Position numbers and translations under genes: made by a program | Part shown: one piece after another, positions 1 to 11,949 of the stretch | Layout: every line of letters starts with the position of its first letter | How positions within the stretch are numbered: position 1 is the stretch's first letter | Origin: Chaunax sp. Z400 | Lineage: Eukaryota > Chordata > Actinopteri > Lophiiformes > Chaunacidae | Reading direction: 5' to 3' | NCBI GenBank assembly: GCA_037577475.1 | Contig: CM075186.1 | Span: forward strand, 7,749,501-7,813,500 | DNA: 64,000 bases | The notes under the pieces: generated by a model | The model's input: the letters and a program-made list of their open reading frames with translations, nothing else | What the model was told of the DNA's origin: nothing | The model's database searches: none

Positions 1-1231
1 AAAATGATGAAGTTGGTGAATCTACAAAGACTGGGTGGTGATGGAGGGGTACACTGATCAGCAGTATGAATGATATAGAGGTACAAATTCATATTAAAAA
101 AAAAAGAAAAAAGACAGCAGCGAGATGATAAGTTAACAATGAAGGTGTGGCACTGTGCTGTTGGGTAGATGTGACCAGCTGATGAGAACAGCTGATATCT
201 TGACAGTCCCAGGCAATGACAGCAGGAATTATGACTGATCATGGGTGAGGTGTGAGTGACAGATTTTGGCCCAAGTGTGCAATGGAAATGTTCCCGATTT
301 AACTTTCCCTAAAGCTACAATACCTTTCATTAAATATGTATATCTTCTCTGTCTAGTCCCACTACAGCCTGCTGACTAGCAGCACTGATCTGTATGAGGT
401 CCACCCTGCAGTGAGGAAAGGAGGAACCTAAATAGGAGGTGAATTTCCTCTGTTGAACATGGAAATTGACACCAGACACGTACCGAGAGGCTCTGACAGC
501 ACCTGCTGAGTGAGTGTTTGCATGCTGTGAGCAGTATGAAGAGGATGTTGGTGTCGTTTAGTGTTACAGCTTATACACCTCAATCCATCAGTTATATTTT
601 CTCCCAATTATTTGATTTTCAGTCTTCTGGAAATTGTGGATCCATTGTGGAAATTGTGGCTTACACACAATAGTAGCTTACCCGTTACCCCTAGCTTAAC
701 AAAGATGAAGATCAGCCAATTGAACAGCCAACAATGCTGAAGCGTAAACCAAGCAGCAGCCTCCTCATTTTATTCAACCATTGTTAAGTCATTGTGTTCA
801 GCTGCAGGTCCTGAAGTGGCCACTAGATGCTGCTCCCAACTTTAACTTTACCTTTGAGAAAAAGTAATCACTTTTTAGTTCCACAACACATTTCACTCTT
901 TATGTGTCGTGGTGGATATTTTTAAAATTGAATTATTCAACTTAGAAGAACAAACATGTTAATGCTTGCACAGGTCAGAATCAGCAGAAAATATCTGCAA
1001 AGTTACAAAAACATGACCCGTTTGGTAAAACCTGCCATGTTGGAGTTTCCAAAAATTCTAAAATTACACTGAGCAACATTTCAGCCAATAGGAGAACATC
1101 TGTGCACTAAAACATCTTAATGTTGAGTCTTAACAGTGAAACTGGATATCCAGACTGGCACATGAGTTGGGTGCAGGGCAGCCCCTCTGCAGGCACTGTA
1201 GAATAACTTGACAGATGCCATAAAAGATGTA

Positions 1232-1253
1232 ATCCATCCATCCATCCATCCAT
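1232..1253. repeat. (ATCC)n microsatellite
   Basis: About five and a half tandem ATCC units in otherwise unremarkable intergenic DNA. Confidence 0.85.
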
Positions 1254-3584
1254 TCAACATTCAACAAGTGCAGTTGAATGTTGTTGTCAGCAACCGTGTC
1301 AAGGAAAAACTGCCTTTTAACAGGCACAACAGGCACAACAGCCACTGGAAACATGTTTGTGCTGAGGATACAGATAGAAGTCTTTCTTTACTTACAGGGA
1401 CCGGATGGCTCGACAAAACGGCCACAGAGGACCACACTTATGGGTCAGCAGTTCTCCTCCCTCTTTAAGACAAGCCCTTCTTTTCCTTCCAGAGTTGTCA
1501 AAATATTTTTCCACAACTTCCTTGGAGCTAACTGAAAGTGCACCTATCCCTGCAGGGCCGCAATTCCATGTTTGCCAGGCTGAGCGCCATAGATGTAGGC
1601 CCTGCTTTAAGAAAAACATAAGTAATAATGTTTAATAATGGAAATCTAGACAGAAGCTAACAAAATTACTTGTCCAAATGAACGATTCCCAACCAATTAT
1701 GATTTAAAGCGAACAAAAACAGATAGTATTGTTTGCGGACCGTCATTTATTTGCCATATAGTAATATACATATTCATATTTCAAAAACCTTAGTGACATG
1801 CAGTGAATTCAACCACAGACCATCCCTGTGGGGTGGAGACAACCTACAAACATCCACCAGATGGTGGATGAATCCAAACAGAATAGGCTACTGCTACTAG
1901 TGCTACTACTAGTACAACATCAGGAGTATGAATCAAACTCTATGTAAACATATACATATAGTTACTAATGCTTTCACATAGTGAGGAAAGGCCACACGCT
2001 TCGCTCGCATTTCCAGAGTCAGACCTGCCGTACTGAACATTCCCTGAGGCTCGAGTTGTAGGCCGGACATCGTGGTAGAAAACTCCTGCCCGTCTCTCTA
2101 TCAGAACGATGAACCTGACCCCAAGCATCAACCTCCATCGCAACGTTCCAGGCATACCCACATAATCTCTGCTGTCTGCACCTCACCCAGACTCCTACCA
2201 CGTTTCCCCCTCCGTCTTATAGTCTGACCTGTTAAGTGCTTTTAGCTTAGACACCTTTACTGGTCAGTGGGTCTGAGGTGATCAGTGGTAAAGAGTTCGC
2301 AGGTGATCATTTACATTGATACAGGCAGGTTTTACTTCTGTTTGTTTGGGCTTTATGTGGCTTTTTCATATGGATCATCACAACTCCACCACATTCTAGC
2401 ATTTCTGTCACAGACTTATTTACTGAAATAGCGACAGTATTAATTCAATTCAAACAGCATTTTCCAGTTTGTCCTGATGTTTCATTCAAAGACAAAATAT
2501 AAATGTATGACATGATATTAGGCGGTGTACAAAATCATTGGCTTGATCTCTAATAAATAGTTGACCTATGGATTAGAAACAGCATTTTAATTCTCACTTT
2601 CAAATACATGCATATGGATTCCGCCTAATTATTAAAAGTCATTTGTATTTATTATTATCTATGTTAGCTGGATTATGTTGGTTTGGTTTAAATGACAAAA
2701 CAAGCAACATTTAAAAGTACTTTATAATACATCCTGCAATTTAGACCAATAAAATATCTTCCATTTCCAATTACCAGGCAGTTTTAACACCCATTCATTT
2801 ATCCATCCATCTGCCTGCATGTCAGTAGGACACCAGCAACTGCATCTTTTCAATTAGTTTCTGCTCTGGATCCGCACAGTCCCAAAAAGACATATCAAAA
2901 CAAAAAGTCTTATTCAAACCAGGGGTGTAGGAGTTACTAAGTACTGCCACCTGTCTTATGAATAGGTACTACTTACTGTATTTGTCAGAAAGCTGCTGAA
3001 TAAGGGGTTCGATTTCTGTGTTCACCTCCATAATAATCTGTCAATTAGTGTTAACATCAACATTAATTATCACTGCAGAGCCAGGTATGGTACATTTCAA
3101 TATGTTCGATGACTTATGAACATGACTTACAACTCAAACACAATGCATACTGCTGGCTTCTGGTTCCAATATCAGATCAGACTTAATTCAATGATATTAA
3201 AAATCTGCTTGATCAAAAGCAAAGAAGATGTCCGTCGGTATCAGTGCTCCATATACAGAATGGCCTATCCCTGCATTACACTGTTGAATTACAATCCTTC
3301 ATGGCTGAATGCAGCCATGCAGCTGGTAGAGGTGGTGCTATTTTTAATTAGTATAAACTAGGGCTGAGCTGGGTACTTGGCTAGAATGAGTATGCATTAT
3401 GGCTAATGTACTTTTACTGAGCATGAGTGTCAACTGACAAAAATAGGTGAATATCTGTGGCACACATGCACAAACTTTACTGCAAACCACCACTGAATTT
3501 ATCAGAAGTAAAAATAAAACAAAGTGAGAAAATATTTTATTTCATTTTCATTTAATTATATTTATTGGAGGAATTAAAATTTGG

Positions 3585-3776
3585 CCTAATGATGCCACTC
3601 GATGAAAAGTTAGAAGGTCACCAGTGTCATTAGGATTAATCCTCTGGGGAACACGAATGTCTTCACAAGATTTTATGGTAATCCATTCAGTGACTGTTGA
3701 AATATTTCAGTCTGGAGGAATGTAGAGAAACAACATCTGAAAACTAACAGGCACTCCACCAGCATGGCTAAAAATG
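3585..3776 (+). repeat. Degenerate dispersed repeat, family A
   Basis: Shares phrases with three other places in the window (near 10.2, 24.0 and 52.1 kb): an 'aggattaatcctctgggg' segment, a 'ttttatggtaatccatt' segment and 'atatttcagtctgga'. The copies are diverged and truncated, as expected for an old high-copy fish repeat. No coding capacity is visible. Confidence 0.6.
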
Positions 3777-5722
3777 ATAGCACTGGTTGCAGTGATTACA
3801 ATGTTTTCCTACAAAACACTTGTTTCATTTTGAAGACACTGATGAGTGACATCATCCAGAGGTAAAAAGCCGAGAGAAATAATATAAAAACTACAAATCT
3901 TTTAATAGACCGAGTCTTAAGATGTTTTGTTGAACCACCTGCAGTTTTCCATATCAGGACGTTCACATTTTGAATGACAATCTGAAGCAATTATGACAGA
4001 ACGTTTTTATGACCAAGTCACGATATAACATTACCCACATGGAAAATCCGCCTTCCTTCCTATACCTACCAGCGTGCCCACATATTTTTATACCCCAAGT
4101 GTTAATATGAGAGGCCCCTCTGTGACCAGAGAAAGGTCTGGAAGGATTTCTGAGGACAGATCCACAACTCAGATCTCCAATCCAAGATGAAACGCTAACC
4201 AGGCCAGCCGGTGATATTTATAGACAACAGAAATGTGAGCTTGCTAAGCACCTTATTTTGAGCAATAATTAAAAGTGATATCAAGGTTTCACTGGTGGTT
4301 TCTCCGTTTTGAACTTGTTTCTGAACTCGCAGGAGTCTGGATGAACGTTGTAGGTCACACAGATTAAGGTCTTCAGCTCCTGGATTTTTGCTTTTTGCTT
4401 TTTGCAAAACGTCAGTTCTTATGGAGCATCATCCAGTTTCAGGTAGCTTTGGCTAAAATTAAATGTGTATTTCATGTATGAAATTGGGCACATATAGGTG
4501 TCATAACATGTCTTTTTTGCTTATTAATTTGTTGTTTTCTAAGGTCTTAATATCCGTTAAAAACCATACAAATATCTTAATCATCTTTTCGTCTATCCAG
4601 GCTGTTTAATGTACCTAAAAATAAGCGGTAACAGTAGACATTTAGGACTTTAATTCACTCTACTGATGATCAAACTGCATTTTTAAGAGTAAGCCTACCT
4701 AGTCTATATGCACATAAGACTCTTGATAAGAAAGGATTTGTGTCCCTTCCTTTCATGTTAATATCAAATATCTGTGTTGTTCAACAACAAGCTCTGTGTT
4801 AGCTTGACAGCCACCCTTTAGCCTCGTCCTGTGATCACAGGTGTCAGGCAGCTGTGGAGAAGAAGGCTCTGCAGGATATTTCCTCCAGGAAAGCCTTCTG
4901 AGCTGAATCTCCACAGCTGCAAGCTGTAACTGGAAGCAACGGCAGGGAGTCAGCTTTAAGGACAAGTCCTTAGTGAGACACTTATGTCTGATTTGTGAGG
5001 AGAAGTTCATGTTTCCAGTGAGGACTCATATATTGACCCTTGTTTTGATGAACTACACATTTTATTATTGAGAGCAGCGACTTTAATAGCTTAAGGATCA
5101 TGAAATGTGATGCAAATTGCTGGTGTATATAGCTGCATGTGATTTGGGCTTTGGATTGGACCTGAAAGGATTTGTGGGTTGTCTCCGTTAATCCTGTCCA
5201 AGTTTGAAAATTTTCACCAAAACAGGTTTTGATCCAGATCTATATTTGTCTGTTTTCATGCAGAGGGAAGCAGTCAAGTCCCCATTTTCTGCTATGTTTT
5301 AAAAAAACATGGCTGTGAATGTGATTCCTAAAACCTGTCTGACCATTTGAAGTGGGGCAATGACAGCGAATCAGCACATTTTCCCTTATCTTCCCTCTTA
5401 ACTTGTGATGCTCGAAAGAAAAACCCTTTATTTTCCGTGTGTTAATCAGCTGCTTATCATAAACTCGGGCGTTTTCAGCATCTGCAGGTTTTCCTGACAG
5501 GACAAGCCAAAACCAACCCCCAAAACACAGAAATAACTTTCCTGTCCCTCTACTTTAATCCCTCCCATCTTCATCTGGTTGAACGTTTGGGTTCTGATGG
5601 TTTTAAAGTCCTTTTCCTCCCTTTAATAGCATCTTGGTGGCACTGAGTGGAGTCCTAAAATGATATCAAGCTCCTCCTCTGCCATGCCTGATTTACAGGA
5701 TGATGTTGGCAGGGGAAGATGA

Positions 5723-5819
5723 TATTTCAGGAGCTTGCCAGCCGATTGGACTAAGGATCCTGCATTTCCATAAACAGGAGCTCCATATCCATATCCGATC
5801 CCTCATATATATATATATA
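5723..5819 (+). promoter_or_regulatory. Promoter of troponin I copy 1
   Basis: A conserved block (TATTTCAGGAGC at 5723, inverted CCAAT box ATTGG at 5745-5749, CCATAAA at 5768-5774) precedes a long TATATATA tract at about 5804-5819. The same block, in the same order and at similar distance from TATA, lies before the other three troponin I copies, which is the main evidence that it is functional. ATTGG is the reverse of the NF-Y CCAAT core. The factor that reads the other conserved parts is unknown. Confidence 0.8.
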
Positions 5820-5839
5820 CACCCTAGGGATGATTTCTT

Positions 5840-5893
5840 CCCACTGCCTCTGGTCAGTGCTGCAGTCCTCCTCGGCTCTCCATCTCGTCATAG
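5840..5893 (+). other. Non-coding exon 1 of troponin I copy 1
   Basis: The start is estimated at about 30 bp after the TATA tract. The end is set by the donor ATAG|gtgagac. The exon is rich in TCCTCC-type pyrimidine stretches like the first exons of the other copies. It joins to exon 2 at 7266. Confidence 0.7.
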
Positions 5894-6123
5894 GTGAGAC
5901 CAGTTTCCCTTGTGTCCTCCTCCCCTTCCTCTCCCTCTCCCTCTTCCTCACTTCATGCATGACTGGAGCTGGTAAATGGATATAAAGCAGCATAGCGGAG
6001 CCTATTAAGACTCTTTTTGAGGAGACCTGTTGGGCAAAGTGATAAGGTGATAAAGGTCCTGACCTCTGGTTTGTTAAAAAGTGAGGGGAAATGTAATCCT
6101 GGGTGAAGGAGAAGGTTGATCTG

Positions 6124-6227
6124 AGATTGTGTGTTTAAGCAGCGCAGCACAGAGATCTGAATGAGCTGGGATGTAAGATTGTGTGTTTAAGCAGCGCAGC
6201 ACAGAGATCTGAATGAGTTGGGATGTA
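6124..6227. repeat. 52-bp tandem duplication in intron 1 of copy 1
   Basis: Two head-to-tail 52-bp units (6124-6175 and 6176-6227) differ at one base (agctggg versus agttggg). The unit includes 'gcagcgcagcacagagatct'. The near identity points to a recent duplication. Confidence 0.9.
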
Positions 6228-7290
6228 AGATGATTTACTTCTGACTTTTCTTTTAAGATTTCTTTTACGTTTATCATCATATGTTTTATTTTTGTAAGAA
6301 AATCGCTGTTTTGGAAGGTTTTTTATTGATTTCTTTTAAGTTTTTGTTTGCAAGATTGCTGATGGAACTCTCATACTCATGTGTAAAATTTCGAGATTTG
6401 ATGGCTCAGTTCTGATTTTTGGTTGCTTGAAATCCTTTGGATTTGAGAGAACATAGTAAGTTTTTTAAAATGGTGTATGTTGCAAAAATGCTAATCTTGT
6501 CAGGCCATTTGGTGTCAAATTTAGCCATCAAATTTGCCAAAAAGGGCCAAAATCAGACTATAGATATATCTATTTTATCCCTTTTTTAAATCCCTATTTT
6601 ATCTTTTTTTATGCTGTAAAATAAGAGAAGGTAAAGCTGATTGATTAAAATATTATCAAGGAAATAAAAATGGAAAATTTTTAGTATGTGGTGGAGACAG
6701 TTAAAATAATATTTCTTCGATTATAGTTTGAATTTAATTTAATCACTTGTTGAGAGTCTTAAAGTCTGGCTGTGTGGTGAGATCTTTTCAGCTTGTTTCT
6801 GTCACATCTCAAGACTCTGAGTTAAGAAGTTAGAAACTATAAGCTTGAATTATTTATAGCAAAAAAAATAACTTATGAAATCTGAGTCTTGGACGGAGTG
6901 ACTCGTTTGGACAGATTTGTTTGTGCAGTGTGTGACGGTTTCTCTATTGACAGCTGAGTGTTTGCAGCTAACATGCTGCCGCAGCACATTCTGCTGGAGG
7001 ATTTCTTCGCCACGAAAGGAATTGAAGTGTTAACTCCCAGAGGATACTCAGTTTTAACACCTGTAAAGGAGCTTACAGGCATCAGCGGCAACATTTGACC
7101 CAAACTCCAAACTTAGTAACCACTCGACTGCTCATCAACTGTTTGATAGATCACATTTCATACAAGGATGGGTTCTGATATTTAAGCAGAGACCCGATGA
7201 CAGCATCGTTTAATCTCCCTCCACTCAATGAGCTTTTCTTCTCTTCTGTTTTTCTCTTCAAACAGGTTGTGAAGAAAAAAAACCGCCAAC

Positions 7291-10200
7291 ATGTCTGAGT
7301 AAGTGTTGTTTCTTGATTATTAATTATTGATATTTAGTGATTGAAAAAGAACTCAAATCCTTTACTGCAATGACAATATTTCAGAGAAAAGTAAGTTAGA
7401 GTTTAGTTTTTGGTTGAAAATGTCTCCAGGTTTTGCAATTATTAGGCTTTATGTCAGGAGAGGGAAAGAAAGAAAGAAAGAAAGAAAGAAAAAACTAAGT
7501 AAGGAGGGAAGAAGAGAGGAAGGAAGTAGAGAAACACACAAGGAATGAAAGCATAAAGCAAAAACAGATGACAAAAGAGAGACAGAGGGAAACAAAGGCT
7601 GACAGAAAGAGGAAATACCTGTTATTTCATTTTTTTATTGTTTATGTTAACATTCATTTACTAAATTCACGAGACAAAAATTGACATCGATGATGTTGTT
7701 CGTGATCCTCACAGCAAGAAGATGTCTTCAAGCCGCAGGCATCATCTAAAGGTAAGACCGATGTTTAGCAACTGATACTGATGATAATCCTTAAGAATCA
7801 AAGCTGCTCATTAGCTCACATGTTAATCATGTGTGGATACGTTGTGAAAAAGTAAACCGTTGACATGTGGTGAAAAAGTCAACTAGACCATCCAAGTCAT
7901 TCTTGTAAACTTAAATTGGAGTAACACTGCTGTGAGCGACACATTTCTGTCTTAAAGGGCCAGTCACTCTGTAACTAAATACACTGAAGGGGAAAAAAAT
8001 ACAAATGTATTAAAAAATCATTGATCATTGACTATTGATAATAAATAGCCAACTGATTAGTAATCTAAAACAGCAGCTTCATTTGTGTGTCTTTTATCAA
8101 AGGGTGTGTTTACGTGTTTGGGTGTTTTTGGGTGCTGTGTTTGTGTTTGACATTATTAAAGGCCTACTTATGTGACAAATAATACAAAATATAATTTGTT
8201 TGTTTGTGGAGTATTACTCCAGTTAAAGTGAGTTTTATTGTTTTAAAGTAACAGTTCTTATTATTGGTTATCATTCTGCTGTAAATGATGCCTCTGTAGT
8301 GTAGTGTACCGTTGTTGTTGTTGTTGTCTATCTGATAGTGAAGTGATTTGTGTTTTTGGCGAAGGGTCTTCTATTTTTAATTATCTGTCTCTCAGACTTG
8401 TGTTGTTTGGAATTAACACTTTATTTGGAGGGTTGTGCATAAGACGGACATGACACTGTCATAACCATGACATAATATTAACATGATAGAATCATGACAT
8501 CATCCCAAACAGCAAAATATTCCATAGCAGGCCTGATTATCCAACTTAAAGAAATTATTCATATATGTTAACATTACATTAGCTGACTCTGTCGGGACAA
8601 GACCGTTGGCCCACCATCACCAAACTGGTCTCCATCTGTCTTAGAGGCTGCTAACCCAGTTCAATGTAATGAGCTAAGTAGTGGGATTGAACCAATGCTT
8701 GTCTACCTCCCTACTTAGAAGCGCTAACCTAGCCCTGACCCTAGCTGTAACTATTTAATGCATTTTGCTGAATGAGGAAACAATGGGCGGTACTTGCGCC
8801 TTGTCAGGTTGGCTTAACAAACACATCTTAAACTATGTGGACCTTGCATTTGAATTAAAGGAACTTGCTAATGACACTGATACAAACTAACAAATAACAA
8901 TAGTTCCAAACATTCATGAAGATTCCTTCGTGTTCATGTCATGCCATGGTTACAATGGTGTCATGCCAGTCTTATGCACACCTCCTTAGAATATAGTATT
9001 GTTGGAGATTTTTGAACAATTTGACCTCAGACTGAGCTGACATGTTGGTTTCAGTTGTTTTCCTGATAAATAGTTTTGAATAGCTTCCTCATCACAGCTC
9101 AGACACTTCAGAGCTCTGAGATGCCACCTGCTGGTGAGAGTGTTTCCTAATATTTTGCAGCACTGACACTGACAGCCATGATAATGCCTTCATCTTTCAG
9201 TTTAAAAAGCTGAGAGGAAGCTGCTGCTGCAGAAATACTGTTTGGAACTGAACGTTTCATTTGTTGATTATTTTAATACAGCTGTCAGTAAGAAATATGT
9301 GGAATTAGTCATTTCTTTCTCTCCATTATTCAAACAAGTTGTTCTCTTCGTAAATCTTGGCCAAAATGGCAGCCTGTAGTGGCCAAAAAAGGAACACTTA
9401 TAAAGGCATTGGACCACATGTAAAGGTGGGAAAAAAGGAGAAAATAAATAAAAAATACCAAAGATTTTATAATTTTTCTTGTCTCACTAGTTAAGTTTTT
9501 ACTGTTGCATCAGCCTTTAATCCAGCAGTTTATTTGGTTGATCAACAGCTTGTAAAGGAGTAATAATATACTGACTCAGTATAGTTTGAATCAGGTATTA
9601 CTATTATTGCTGCAGCAGTGATAAGTCCAGTCTGACTGACAGCAGACCAGTGAGGCATAAATAAGGTTCAACCACAATCTGGAAGCTTTAAACTGCAATT
9701 TTCCAGATGATGTTTGAATTGAATTATTTCCAGTCATCATGTTTTATCCACTGAGTTGTAACCGCTGCTGGTTCAGGGTTATATTGATGTTCCTTGTGAT
9801 GTCGTTCAGTAACAAGTTGACTTAAATTAAATGGAGAAAAATATGATTAGATTTATGATTCAAAATATCCATTTTTAGAAACCATTAACTCGGGTGTTAA
9901 AGTTTTTTTTTTTTTTTATTGATCTTCATGTCTCACTTGATCTCTCCTGCAGAGTGTGATGCTGCAGATTGCTGCAAACTGGATTCAGCAGGAGAAAAAG
10001 GACATTGCAGCTGCCAAACAGGCTTATATGGTTGAGCATTGTTCAGCTCCCAGTGTCAGTGGAGACCATGCTGCCCTCATGGTGAGAGATGCTACACCTT
10101 CAATTCAGAGTTATTTAGAGTTATTTGAAAAGCTTCATCATCTCTGTAGGTTCTGCAGGTATTTGGTCATAGAAGTGCGTAGACAAATTTGGACCTGATG

Positions 10201-11668
10201 ACAGGTCTTGATGAAAAGGTATTACAATTCATCCTGATGGGAACATGAGTGTCTGAACCAGATTTCATGGCAATCCAAGCAATAGTAGTTGGCACTAGAG
10301 GTAAAGTCAGGGGAATCACTAAAGCCAATAGGATTCAACCTCTGGAAAACATGAATATCTGTACTGAATTTCATGGCAATCCATCCAATAGCTGAGAGTC
10401 TGGAGCAAAGTGTTGGACCAACATACTGACATTATCATCCCTGAAGCCGTGATGCTATAGAATGCCTGACAATAGGTGCTGTCTAACTGTAGATGATGTT
10501 ATCGGCGGCCTGCTTTCTGGAATATTAGCAGCTGCTTGAAGTCTAATATTCATTTGTGATGGGTTGTATCTTTAATAAACTATATCCGTCTGTGTGTTTA
10601 GGACATCTGTAAAAAGCTGCACGCCCTCATCGACCAAGTGGATGAAGAGAGGTACGACATGGAGGCCAAAGTGGGCAAGGCTGATAAAGAGGTACACTTT
10701 AAATTTAACAAATTTAAAGGATACACTCACCAATTTAGAGAATTGGTGAGTGTATCCTATTCCATTAGCCTAATAGTCTTCTGATGACATTGTTTCTCTG
10801 TGTTTCACTCAGGTAACCAAGAACCCCTCACTTTTATAGGCCTTTTCCCTGTGGTCCATGTTCATATCATGCATGTGCACAGATGATGCATTTCCCGTTT
10901 TTGCTTCGGTTGCGTTTGAGTGAAGCTTCCTTTTACTGCTGCGTTTATTTCCTATCAATCAATGACATTATTTTTGGGATAGGAAGTGACTTAATCTGAG
11001 CTTCCCACATGTTGAGATTTCTTCTGGATAGCATTTTTATTCTCACAGGAATCGTCTATGGGTTTCCTTTTTTTTTTTGCTGAGTATCTTCATCATGTCA
11101 ATTTTAAGAGTTTTTTCCAAGGTGACACCGTTTGTTGGTCTGAAAATCGTGGATATAAATGCATCATGTAGCAACTTAAACAGAAGAGATTAGTATTCCA
11201 TTTTTCCTTTCTGACAATGAATCCCATGGCTCCATCTCAACAGTATCATACTGTATCATTGTTTCTGCATCCTTTAAACTAACCTACTGCCACCCTGTTG
11301 GCTCGATTTCACACCTCCTTGACTGCCCTTAGATCGATGACCTGAAAATCAAGGTGGTCGACCTGGCCGGAGTGAAGAAGCCCGCTCTGAAGAGAGTGCG
11401 TATGTCTGCTGACGCCATGCTGAAAGCTCTGCTGGGCTCCAAACATACAGTCAACATGGAACTGAGGGCCAACCTGAAGCAGGTCAAGAAGGAGGTCAAA
11501 GAGGAGGTGAGTCTTTGAATGAGGGCTGGATCAGGAGAAGATAACTGTGCTGTTGACATGTGTTGACTGTGAACCGTTTGTGTCTTGCAGCCTGCGGAGG
11601 CGGTCGGCGACTGGCGTAAGAACATTGAGGACAAAGCTGACAGGAAGAAGATGTTCGAGACTTCCTAA
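7291..11668 (+). CDS. tnni2: Fast skeletal troponin I, tandem copy 1
   Basis: Inhibitory subunit of the troponin complex on the fast-muscle thin filament; it blocks actomyosin until calcium binds troponin C. Coding exons are 7291-7298 (exon 7266-7298), 7715-7751, 9953-10081, 10602-10691, 11333-11506 and 11591-11668, all with AG/GT borders and phases giving one 171-residue frame. The start is the only ATG in exon 2 (ccaacATGTCTGA). The N-terminal MSDKKMSSSRRHHLK has no cardiac-type extension. Exons 4 and 5 encode the troponin C- and T-binding helices. Exon 6 holds the inhibitory segment GVKKPALKRVRM (residues 101-112), the switch region SADAMLKALLG and then SKHTVNM. Exon 7 holds GDWRKNIEDKADRKKMFETS. 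Compared with mammalian TNNI2 (about 182 residues) it is shorter near exon 7. Intron 3 carries an inverted-repeat element and intron 4 a family A repeat. Fast-type identity is strong; which fish paralogue it is cannot be decided here. Confidence 0.95.
7464..7493. repeat. (AAAG)n microsatellite
   Basis: About seven AAAG/GAAA units in intron 2 of copy 1, followed by further purine-rich sequence to about 7600. Confidence 0.8.
8415..8997. mobile_element. Non-autonomous element with imperfect terminal inverted repeats
   Basis: The left end (8415-8475) and the reverse complement of the right end (8937-8997) align over about 60 bp, sharing GTGCATAAGAC, CATGACAC, TAACCATG and CATGACAT in the same order. 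The interior of about 460 bp has no useful reading frame. This is the layout of a MITE-like DNA transposon remnant inside intron 3 of copy 1. No clear target-site duplication could be fixed because the ends are diverged. Confidence 0.65.
10208..10455 (+). repeat. Dispersed repeat, family A
   Basis: The longest family A copy in the window, in intron 4 of copy 1. It contains two 'atttcatggcaatcca' phrases, 'gtaaagtcaggggaatcac', 'aggattcaacctctgg' and 'gtctggagcaaagtgttgga'. The same phrases recur near 3.6, 24.0 and 52.1 kb. Confidence 0.7.
10718..10758. repeat. Perfect 18-bp inverted repeat at the start of intron 5, copy 1
   Basis: Arms at 10718-10735 (AGGATACACTCACCAATT) and 10741-10758 are exact reverse complements around a 5-nt loop TAGAG. 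The hairpin begins 26 nt after the annotated splice donor. The right arm contains a better donor consensus (TTG|GTGAGT) at 10746. Confidence 0.9.
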
Positions 11669-11762
11669 AGAATTTAACTCCCCTCACGTTGTTGCTCTGG
11701 GCCGTTAGCACTTTTTAAGGAATTTATGGAATTTTTCATTGCAGTGAAATACCTTTTGTTTC

Positions 11763-11949
11763 ATTAAATCTGCCAGTTTCAGTTTGGTCTGTTATTTTAC
11801 ATTTGTTAAAGTGTTTTAGATTAGAAATTACTCCTTAATTTCAAGGTTTCATCTAACATCCACTTTTTATTCTGTTGTGTGACTTTTGTGAATTTTGTGC
11901 AAAGGTTCACTTTTGACAACTTCCTGCTTTTAGTGTTTTTTGTAATAAA
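11763..11949 (+). terminator. Poly(A) signals of troponin I copy 1
   Basis: ATTAAA at 11763-11768 and the canonical AATAAA at 11944-11949, the latter followed by a T-rich stretch. They would give 3' UTRs of roughly 115 and 300 nt. The gene probably ends near 11968. Confidence 0.7.

Larger units (their letters stand above)
1..5700. other. Upstream intergenic DNA, no gene seen
   Basis: Only short chance reading frames (below 90 codons, without family resemblance) occur on either strand. The stretch contains a small ATCC tandem repeat and one degenerate dispersed repeat, both listed separately. Distal control elements of the first troponin I copy could lie here, but none can be pointed to from sequence alone. 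Confidence 0.7.

Noticed and set aside
6850..6859. MEF2-type site TTATTTATAG in intron 1 of copy 1
   Set aside because: It fits the consensus, but the introns of the other copies have no clear equivalent, and such AT-rich matches are frequent by chance here.
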